Source: Pseudomonadota bacterium
GTDB lineage: Bacteria > Pseudomonadota > Gammaproteobacteria > Competibacterales > Competibacteraceae
Direction of reading: 5' to 3'
Length of the DNA stretch: 64,000 nt
Assembly (NCBI GenBank): GCA_022709365.1
Contig: JAKLIY010000012.1
Coordinates: forward strand, 42,517 to 106,516
Notes under the pieces: generated by a model
Database searches by the model: none
Told to the model about the DNA's origin: nothing
Seen by the model: only the letters and a program-made list of their open reading frames with translations
Shown here: positions 57,715-64,000 of the stretch, piece by piece
How the letters are laid out: the number at the start of each line of letters is the position of its first letter
How positions within the stretch are numbered: the stretch's first letter is position 1
Program-made: the position numbers and the translations under genes

Positions 57715-58071
57715 TCAGTATGGCGGAGGATTGTAGTAACCGGGCGGTGGCCCGTAACGGCGGTAATAGCGCGGCGGTGGCCTGGAATAGTAGCCATCAT
57801 CGTAATAGCCGCCGCGCAAGCGGTTGATTTCCTGATTCTGATAGTCCATCTGATTACCGACGGCTCCGCCGATTAATGCGCCACCCAACGCGCCGGTCAC
57901 GGCACCGCCGGTCGGATCGATGGCGTGACCGATCGCTGCGCCCGCTGCTGCGCCCATTAATGCGCCACCGGTCATATTATAGTTAGGAGGAGCGCCGGGT
58001 GGCGGCGGCGCGCACGCCGTGGCCAGACCTAGCGCCATAGCCAACATCATGAATTTCAATGGCGTATACAT
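57715..58071 (-). CDS. glycine-zipper lipoprotein
   Basis: A 118-aa outer-envelope lipoprotein. The signal ends in a lipobox (LATAC). GGALMGAAAGAAIGHAID and GALGGALIGGAVGNQMD form a glycine-zipper membrane hairpin, as in SlyB/OmpA-like 2TM families. The tail is Tyr/Pro/Arg-rich (YYRRYGPPPGYYNPPPY). A GGAGG ribosome site lies 4 nt before ATG 58071, which decides against the longer frame to 58158. Confidence 0.85.
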   Translation of the reverse strand: MYTPLKFMMLAMALGLATACAPPPPGAPPNYNMTGGALMGAAAGAAIGHAIDPTGGAVTGALGGALIGGAVGNQMDYQNQEINRLRGGYYDDGYYSRPPPRYYRRYGPPPGYYNPPPY

Positions 58072-58234
58072 AGCACCTCCAAGATAACCGGACTCGTGCA
58101 GGACATCCGTGAAAAAAAGCAGGCGGTCATCATGCACCGAGCGCGTCGGCAACAGCACCGCCCGCTAAACCCACCGACACCCCACTTGACTACGATGCAG
58201 TATCCCCCGGTCAAGATGAATATCGCCTGAATCG

Positions 58235-59125
58235 TTACTCTGGCGATTCAGTGCGGGCGGCAGCGATCAATGTCAACAACGTTCGGCCATGCCGACGCAG
58301 GGTTGCGGGCGGCAGCCCGTGAATCTGCGCCAGGCTATCCAGATCGGCGGGCATGTATCGGGCCATGTCGAGTAAGGGGCTGTCATGCAGAATCCAGCGG
58401 CGTGGCCGGTCGTCGCGAATCGCTTGCTCTTCCCGCCAAGCGGCCAGCGCTTGCAAAACAGCTTGCTGCGAGCCACCGCGCAATCGCTGATGATCCCGAA
58501 TCCGTCGCCAGGCTTCCTGGGGTTGCGGTTGATAGCGGGCAGGCTCGGCCAGCGCCGCGAAAGGCTCGGCCAGCCCTTCCAGCTCGCCACACGCTGTCAA
58601 CATCGCCCATTGTTGTCGGTAAATATCCCGGAGGTAGCGCACATCGTCAGCGGCATAGGCCAACCACTCCGGAGCCAGCGGCCGTTGCCGCCAGTTAACG
58701 CGGGTATGGATTTTCGCCAGTTCCACGCCGAGCATCTGCTGCGCCAGGTTGGCGTAACCCACCTGGTTGCCGTAGCCCAGTGCGGCGGCCGCTAACTGCG
58801 TATCGAAAATCGGCGTCGGGACCGCGCCGCGCAGGCCATGGAAAATTTCCAGATCCTGATAGGCGGCGTGGAGAACCTTGGTCACCGTCGGGTCGTACAG
58901 AATCGCTAGCAATGGTTCCAGCGACGGCAACGCCAGCGGATCGATGCAGGCGATCTGATCCGTACTGGCGACCTGGATCAGGCAGAGCTGGGGATGGTAG
59001 GTCTGTTCGCGGATGAATTCGGTGTCCAGCGCCAGCCAAGCTGCGCCGCGCAACCCGGTGCAGAACTCGACCAGTGAGGGTTGATCGACAAGATAGAGAA
59101 CATCGCTCATGGTGATTTCCGTCAC
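58235..59125 (-). CDS. rnd: ribonuclease D
   Basis: A 296-aa (from GTG) or 291-aa (from ATG 59110) 3'-5' exoribonuclease that trims tRNA and other stable RNA 3' ends. The DEDDy site is present: LDTEFIRE, HAAYQDLEIF, and YAADDVRYLRDIY. The C-terminal HRDC-like region is short, so only one HRDC copy may exist. An AAGGAAGG site overlaps the moaC stop and favours the GTG start. Last gene of hppA-moaC-rnd. Confidence 0.92.
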   Translation of the reverse strand: MTEITMSDVLYLVDQPSLVEFCTGLRGAAWLALDTEFIREQTYHPQLCLIQVASTDQIACIDPLALPSLEPLLAILYDPTVTKVLHAAYQDLEIFHGLRGAVPTPIFDTQLAAAALGYGNQVGYANLAQQMLGVELAKIHTRVNWRQRPLAPEWLAYAADDVRYLRDIYRQQWAMLTACGELEGLAEPFAALAEPARYQPQPQEAWRRIRDHQRLRGGSQQAVLQALAAWREEQAIRDDRPRRWILHDSPLLDMARYMPADLDSLAQIHGLPPATLRRHGRTLLTLIAAARTESPE

Positions 59126-59134
59126 TGGCCTTCC

Positions 59135-59623
59135 TTAGCTTCTGGTTGCATCTGCCTGCCAATGTCCCGACTTCCCACCCAACTTCTCCAATAGACGGAT
59201 ATTCGTGAGGGTCATGCCACGATCCACCGCCTTGCACATGTCATAGACGGTCAGCAGCGCGATCTGCACCGCGGTCAAGGCTTCCATTTCCACCCCGGTA
59301 CGCCCCCGGGTTTCCACCGTCGCCTCGCACCGCACCGCATGGCATTCCGGCACCGGCTGTAAATCCACCGCGACCCGGGTCAGGGCCAGCGGATGGCACA
59401 GTGGAATCAGATCAGCAGTGCGCTTGGCGCCCATGATGCCGGCCAGCCGCGCCACACCCAACACGTCGCCTTTAGCGTGCAGACCGGCCACGATCTGTTC
59501 GAGCGTGGCCGGTTGCATGACGATCCAGCCTTCGGCTATCGCCGTCCGGCGCGTGACGTCCTTGTCCCCCACATCCACCATGTGGGCTTCGCCGGCGGCG
59601 TTGAAATGGCTGAGATCAGTCAT
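59135..59623 (-). CDS. moaC: cyclic pyranopterin monophosphate synthase MoaC
   Basis: A 162-aa molybdenum cofactor enzyme that forms cyclic pyranopterin phosphate with Moa[22 protein letters not shown] opens the protein; [21 protein letters not shown] and MCKAVDRGM are the active-site segments and [11 protein letters not shown] the C-terminal signature. It starts 5 bp after the hppA stop. No other mo- gene is near, so its place between a proton pump and RNase D is unusual. Confidence 0.95.
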   Translation of the reverse strand: MTDLSHFNAAGEAHMVDVGDKDVTRRTAIAEGWIVMQPATLEQIVAGLHAKGDVLGVARLAGIMGAKRTADLIPLCHPLALTRVAVDLQPVPECHAVRCEATVETRGRTGVEMEALTAVQIALLTVYDMCKAVDRGMTLTNIRLLEKLGGKSGHWQADATRS

Positions 59624-59628
59624 GGCCC

Positions 59629-61692
59629 TTACTGCATCGCCACCAGCAGCGGCACGATCAGCAACGCGACGATGTTGATGATCTTGATCAGCGGGTTGAC
59701 TGCCGGGCCAGCGGTGTCCTTGTAGGGGTCGCCGACCGTGTCGCCGGTAACCGCCGCCTTGTGCGCCTCGGAACCTTTACCGCCGTGATGACCATCCTCG
59801 ATGTACTTCTTGGCGTTATCCCATGCCCCGCCACCGGTGGTCATGGAAATCGCCACGAACAACCCGGTGACGATAGTGCCCATCAGCAAACCGCCCAGCG
59901 CTTTCGGCCCGGCGTCTGGCCCCATCAGCCAGGCCATACCGAAAGCAACCACGATCGGCGTCAACACTGGCAACAGCGAAGGAATGATCATTTCCTTGAT
60001 GGCCGATTTGGTCAACAAGTCTACCGCTCGTGAATAGTCGGGCTTGGTCGTGCCTTCCATGATCCCGGCGATTTCGTGGAACTGCCGACGCACTTCGATC
60101 ACCACACTGCCGGCGGCGCGACCGACGGCTTCCATCGCCATCGCTCCGAACAGAAACGGGATCATGCCGCCAATAAACAGGCCGATAATCACTACAGGGT
60201 CCGTCAGGGAAAAATCGACTTTGATATGGGAGATTGCCAGCTTGTGTTCAAAGTCGGCAAACAGCACCAGCGCCGCGAGCGCCGCTGAACCGATGGCGTA
60301 ACCCTTAGTGACCGCCTTGGTGGTATTGCCTACCGCATCCAGCGGGTCGGTGATGCCGCGAATCTTTTCATCCATTTCCGCCATTTCGGCGATGCCGCCG
60401 GCGTTGTCGGTGATCGGCCCGTAAGCGTCCAGGGCGACGATGATCCCGGCCATTGACAGCATTGAGGTCGCGGCGATAGCGATGCCGTACAGCCCGGCCC
60501 AGGAATAGGCCAAACCGATGCTCAGGCAGACGGCCAGCACGGGTAGCGCAGTGGCTTTCATCGATACCGCCAGTCCAGCGATGATATTCGTCGCGTGACC
60601 GGTGGTGCAGGCTTCCGCCAGCTTTTGCACCGGGCTGAACTCGGTTGCGGTGTAGTACTCGGTGACGACGACCATGGCCGCGGTCAGACCCAGCCCGACC
60701 AGCGCCGAACCGTACAAACCCCAGGGATTGTTGCCGCCCATGAACAGCCAGATGACGGGCAGGAAGGCCACGGCGGAAATTGCCCCGGCGACGCCCAGCC
60801 CGCGATAGAGCGCGTTCATGATCTTTTCGCCTTCCCGGGCCTTGACGAAGCCACAGCCGATGATCGAGGCGATGATTGACACACCGCCCATCACCAGCGG
60901 CAGAATAATGGCGCTTTGCGCGACGTCCCCGGTATACAACAGGCTGCCTACCAGCATGGTGGCGATGATGGTGACGGCGTAGGTCTCGAACAGGTCGGCG
61001 GCCATGCCGGCGCAGTCGCCGACGTTGTCGCCGACGTTGTCGGCGATGACCGCTGGATTACGCGGATCGTCTTCGGGAATGCCAGCCTCCACTTTGCCGA
61101 CCAGATCGGCGCCGACATCGGCGCCCTTGGTGAAAATGCCGCCACCCAACCGGGCGAAGATCGAGATCAGCGAACTGCCAAAGCCCAGCCCGATCATCGG
61201 GCCGAGGTCGGGCAGTTCGGTGGGTGCGGTGTTGGTCAGCGCCAGGATCACGTAGTAGCCGGCCACACCGAGCAAGCCCAGACCGACCACCAACATGCCG
61301 GTAATCGCACCGCCCCGAAAGGCGACTTCCAGCGCCGCGCCCAGCCCGTCATGGGCCGCCTGGGCCGTGCGGACGTTGGCGCGCACCGAGACGTACATGC
61401 CGATATAACCCGCCGCGCCCGACAGGATCGCGCCGATTGCAAAGCCGATAGCGGTCCGCAGCCCAAGCTGCGGCACCACCGCGATGATCACCGCCAGTAT
61501 CACACCGACAATAGCGATGGTGGTGTATTGCCGGTTCAGGTAAGCGCGGGCGCCTTCCTGAATGGCAGCGGCGATTTCCTGCATCCGGGGATTGCCAGGG
61601 TTCTTGGCCAGGATCCATTGGATCGACTGGACGCCGTAGATCAGGGCGCCGACGGCGCAGAGTAAGGCAAGGATCAATCCTGCTGCCGCCAT
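59629..61692 (-). CDS. hppA: membrane-bound proton-pumping pyrophosphatase, K+-independent type
   Basis: A 687-aa integral membrane enzyme with about 15-16 membrane helices that couples pyrophosphate hydrolysis to proton export. [22 protein letters not shown] contains the substrate-binding DVGADLVGK loop. [16 protein letters not shown] and [16 protein letters not shown] are the other conserved acidic loops. In GNTTK (455-459) Lys459 replaces the Ala of K+-dependent enzymes, so it should be K+-independent. A GAGGAGGG ribosome site precedes ATG 61692. It heads the operon hppA-moaC-rnd and is divergent from metY. Confidence 0.95.
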   Translation of the reverse strand: MAAAGLILALLCAVGALIYGVQSIQWILAKNPGNPRMQEIAAAIQEGARAYLNRQYTTIAIVGVILAVIIAVVPQLGLRTAIGFAIGAILSGAAGYIGMYVSVRANVRTAQAAHDGLGAALEVAFRGGAITGMLVVGLGLLGVAGYYVILALTNTAPTELPDLGPMIGLGFGSSLISIFARLGGGIFTKGADVGADLVGKVEAGIPEDDPRNPAVIADNVGDNVGDCAGMAADLFETYAVTIIATMLVGSLLYTGDVAQSAIILPLVMGGVSIIASIIGCGFVKAREGEKIMNALYRGLGVAGAISAVAFLPVIWLFMGGNNPWGLYGSALVGLGLTAAMVVVTEYYTATEFSPVQKLAEACTTGHATNIIAGLAVSMKATALPVLAVCLSIGLAYSWAGLYGIAIAATSMLSMAGIIVALDAYGPITDNAGGIAEMAEMDEKIRGITDPLDAVGNTTKAVTKGYAIGSAALAALVLFADFEHKLAISHIKVDFSLTDPVVIIGLFIGGMIPFLFGAMAMEAVGRAAGSVVIEVRRQFHEIAGIMEGTTKPDYSRAVDLLTKSAIKEMIIPSLLPVLTPIVVAFGMAWLMGPDAGPKALGGLLMGTIVTGLFVAISMTTGGGAWDNAKKYIEDGHHGGKGSEAHKAAVTGDTVGDPYKDTAGPAVNPLIKIINIVALLIVPLLVAMQ

Positions 61693-61952
61693 GGCGCGAA
61701 CCCTCCTCTTTTTTGTGGATGAATGAACCGCATGGGTCTCTCCTGGGTTTGACTCATTAGTTGAGTTGTTGAGTAGTTTTTTCGTTCGATGGCTGTCGCC
61801 TGGGACGAAGGGGCGCTAACACGGCGTTCCCCAAAACAAAGCATAGTAGGGAATGTCGATGATGAAGCAAGGAATTGCGGTCACTGGACATTTCCCGCTT
61901 GTGGCGTTCAGACTTTACCCGTTTTTTCCCGACAACTGATGGAACCCGAACG

Positions 61953-63227
61953 ATGAAAATTGAAACGATTGCCATTCACGGCGGTTACACGCCGGAACCC
62001 ACCACCAAGGCTGTTGCCGTTCCCATTTATCAGACCACCTCTTACGCCTTTGACGATACCCAGCACGGCGCTGACCTGTTCGATCTGAAGGTGCCGGGCA
62101 ATATTTATACGCGGATCATGAACCCGACGACCGCCGTGCTCGAACAGCGGGTGGCGGCAATGGAAGGCGGGGTAGGGGCGCTGGCGGTCGCATCCGGCAT
62201 GGCGGCGATTACCTATGCGCTGATGACCATTGCCGAGGCGGGCGACAATATCGTCACCACGTCCACCTTGTATGGCGGCACCTACAACTTGTTCGCCCAC
62301 ACCCTGCCCCGGTTCGGCATCGAGGCGCGGTTCGCCGACTATCATGATGTCGAGGCGATGGGCCGGCTGATCGATGACAAGACCAAGGCGGTGTTCTGCG
62401 AATCTATCGGCAATCCAGCGGCGAATGTGGTCGATTTCGGCGCGTGGGCGGCGGTCGCCCATGCGCATGGCGTCCCGCTGATCGTCGATAACACCGTGCC
62501 GACCCCTTATTTATGCCGACCCTTCGAGCATGGTGCAGATATTGTGGTTCATGCCCTGACCAAGTACATGGGCGGCCATGGAACCAGCATTGGCGGCATT
62601 ATTGTTGATTCCGGGTGTTTCCCCTGGGATCAGCACAAGGTCCGGTTCGCCCGGTTGAACGAGCCGGACCCGTCCTATCACGGCGTAGTTTATGTCGAGG
62701 CGCTGGGGCCGGCGGCATTCATTGGCCGGGCGCGGGTGGTGCCGTTGCGGAATACCGGCGCAGCGATTTCACCGTTCAACAGTTTTCTGATTTTGCAAGG
62801 CATTGAGACATTGCCGGTGCGCATGGACCGCCATTGCGAGAATGCGGTCAAGGCCGCTGAGTATCTCAAGGGTCACTCGCAGGTCTTGTGGGTTAATTAC
62901 CCGGCGCTGGCGGATAGCCCGGACAAGCCGCTGGTCGATAAATACATGGGCGGGCGCGGTTCCAGCATTCTCAGTTTCGGCATCAAGGGCGGGCGCGACG
63001 CTGGCGCGAAGTTCATCGACGCGCTGCAATTGGTGACGCGGTTGGTGAATATCGGCGACGCCAAATCGCTGGCCTGCCATCCAGCGACGACGACCCATCG
63101 GCAATTGTCGCCGGCGGAATTGGCCAAAGCGGGCGTCAGTGAGGATTTGGTGCGGCTGTCCATCGGTATTGAGCATATCGATGACATTCTGGCGGATTTG
63201 GAGCAGGCGCTAGTAGCGGCGCGCTGA
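61953..63227 (+). CDS. metY: O-acetylhomoserine (thiol)-lyase, PLP-dependent (MetY type)
   Basis: A 424-aa cytosolic enzyme that makes homocysteine from O-acetylhomoserine and sulfide. ETIAIHGGYTPEPTTKAVAVPIYQTTSY is the family start. The PLP lysine is K204 in HALTKYMGGHGTSIGG. YTRIMNPTTAVLEQRVAAMEGG and the C-terminal LSIGIEHIDDILADLEQAL are standard. ATG 61953 fits family lengths; an upstream frame to 61875 adds 26 residues without a ribosome site. No SAM riboswitch is seen in the 260-bp divergent gap. Confidence 0.93.
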   Translation: MKIETIAIHGGYTPEPTTKAVAVPIYQTTSYAFDDTQHGADLFDLKVPGNIYTRIMNPTTAVLEQRVAAMEGGVGALAVASGMAAITYALMTIAEAGDNIVTTSTLYGGTYNLFAHTLPRFGIEARFADYHDVEAMGRLIDDKTKAVFCESIGNPAANVVDFGAWAAVAHAHGVPLIVDNTVPTPYLCRPFEHGADIVVHALTKYMGGHGTSIGGIIVDSGCFPWDQHKVRFARLNEPDPSYHGVVYVEALGPAAFIGRARVVPLRNTGAAISPFNSFLILQGIETLPVRMDRHCENAVKAAEYLKGHSQVLWVNYPALADSPDKPLVDKYMGGRGSSILSFGIKGGRDAGAKFIDALQLVTRLVNIGDAKSLACHPATTTHRQLSPAELAKAGVSEDLVRLSIGIEHIDDILADLEQALVAAR

Positions 63228-63239
63228 GTTTCTCCTGTT

Positions 63240-63268
63240 GATCCCTCTCCCTACCGGGGAGAGGGTGA
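63240..63268. repeat. GC-rich palindromic repeat after metY
   Basis: CCCTCTCCCtacCGGGGAGAGGG-type hairpin, the best match of the group to the copy in the R-M gene. It lies between the convergent metY and DUF1703 remnant. Confidence 0.65.
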
Positions 63269-63285
63269 GGCGATGTGCGGTTCGG

Positions 63286-63939
63286 TCAATGCGCCTTTTG
63301 GCCCTGTGCCGAATGATCGCCCGATGACAACCATACTAGCCGTTCCAGCCCGATACACACCACCGCGTGAGTGCGCAGCTTGAGTTTTCCCCCGTAAACC
63401 CGCTCCAGAGTGGCCCGATACCGAGCCAACTGGCTCTCAGCGGCCTGGATTTGTTCAGCCACTGTGGACAGTTCGCGCAACGCCTCCCGATCCATTGTTC
63501 CTACCACCTCGCTGCTCAGTCCCAGGGTTTTTAAGGAGATATATTTAAACTCCAGCAGGTGATCCAGCAGTTGGTACTGACGGATATCGGGACGCAGGAT
63601 CAGACTCAAATCGCCGTAGCCTTTATCCAGCGCTGGCTCCGAGTCCATGATGTAGAACGTGTCGTTAAACAGCGTGACCAGAAAGGCGGTTTTCACCACC
63701 AGTTCATTGCTCCAGCGCAGATCGCGGTTATCGAACACCTTGAAATAGCGCTGTTCCAGTAATTCGCATAACGGCCCCAGCTCGCCCTGGGCATAAAAAC
63801 AACGGGCCGCCGCTTGTCGTTGTTCCTGATCTTCATAATCGGGCAATAACGCTTCCTGCAACCGTTCCACATACACAGGACTTTCGCTTGGAGTTCCAGG
63901 TTGTTGATTGTTTTGGTATAATCTCGACATGATAACCAA
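63286..63939 (-). pseudogene. C-terminal remnant of a second DUF1703 (PD-(D/E)XK) gene
   Basis: Only the C-terminal third of the family is present, about 190 residues. FDNRDLRWSNELVVKTAFLV, MDSEPALDKGYGDLSLILRP and LLDHLLEFKYISLK keep the nuclease Asp, Glu and Lys. It is near-identical in places to the gene at 1-1797. The AAA-ATPase part is missing. Upstream of it lies the start of an insertion-sequence-like gene on the other strand. It may be translated from a chance ATG, but I regard it as a fragment. Confidence 0.65.
63917..63922 (+). promoter_or_regulatory. -10 box TATAAT before the transposase-like start
   Basis: A perfect TATAAT ends only 6 bp before ATG 63929, which would give a nearly leaderless mRNA. 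No good -35 box is seen. Confidence 0.45.
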
Positions 63940-64000
63940 ACAGCAATACGTTCAATATTTGATTAGCACGCCAGTCAATTATACGTGCACGAATCTTGCG
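63929..64000 (+). CDS. N-terminus of a possible transposase, cut by the window edge
   Basis: The first 24 codons read MITKQQYVQYLISTPVNYTC and then TNLA. This start resembles that of DDE transposases of IS elements (a short helical beginning followed by YTCTNLA). The IS would have inserted into or beside the DUF1703 gene and removed its 5' part. Only 72 bp are visible, so the call is tentative. Confidence 0.45.
   Translation, partial: MITKQQYVQYLISTPVNYTCTNLA

Noticed and set aside
61693..61952. SAM or other methionine riboswitch upstream of metY
   Set aside because: I could not find the conserved stems of any such class in the 260-bp gap.

Overview
The window is chromosomal DNA of a GC-rich gammaproteobacterium. 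The host-like parts look about 60% GC. The gene set (fabA/fabB pair, plsY, glmU, gltX, a Pil-Chp-type chemosensory cluster, GGDEF/EAL proteins, K+-independent H+-PPase) fits this class. A relative of the Competibacter/Contendobacter group is a guess from style only; no rRNA or marker is present to prove it.

Layout. 1-4877 (minus): a helicase-less type ISP/IIG-like restriction-modification enzyme followed, 17 bp later, by an AAA-ATPase/PD-(D/E)XK protein (DUF1703 type) that runs off the left edge. 5083-19676 (minus): a Pil-Chp-like chemosensory cluster. In transcription order it holds a two-domain response regulator, a PilH-like CheY, a PilI-like CheW, a LivJ-like periplasmic binding protein, a PilJ-like methyl-accepting protein, a ChpA-like hybrid CheA and two divergent CheW-like proteins, then a 1532-aa Cache-PAS-GAF-GGDEF-EAL protein. 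20145-20447: a decayed FmdB zinc-ribbon gene. 20554-30470 (plus): an ABC sugar uptake operon (lipoprotein, two permeases, no ATPase), an exported discoidin/six-hairpin glycosidase-like protein and a GH94 phosphorylase; oligoglucan, possibly beta-1,2-glucan, use is inferred.

30760-38684: a tRNA-Met gene carrying a 7.85-kb AT-rich integrative element. It is bounded by a 52-bp near-perfect copy of the tRNA 3' half and has arm-type repeats near both ends. It encodes a tyrosine integrase, an AlpA-like excisionase, a possible replication initiator, several secreted or unknown proteins, a gene split by an amber codon, a methyltransferase remnant and an unknown zinc-ribbon protein. A second, decayed integrase tail lies just outside it.

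39025-63227: mostly housekeeping genes: glmU, gltX, tRNA-Ala(GGC), tRNA-Glu(TTC), fabB-fabA, plsY, folB, an SH3-domain protein, a MidA-type methyltransferase, a GCS2-type ligase, a lysozyme-family protein, a DUF255 protein, REC-PAS-GGDEF-EAL and HDOD-GAF-kinase signalling proteins, a glycine-zipper lipoprotein, hppA-moaC-rnd and metY. 63286-64000: the C-terminal remnant of a second DUF1703 gene, cut by what looks like the start of an insertion sequence.

Short GC-rich palindromes of the type CCCTCTCCC...GGGAGAGGG recur at six places, and two of them lie in frame inside genes.

The most unusual systems are the chemosensory cluster with an embedded orphan binding protein, and the tRNA-Met element with its shared upstream motif at rep and alpA. 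All calls rest on reading the sequence; no database search was run.
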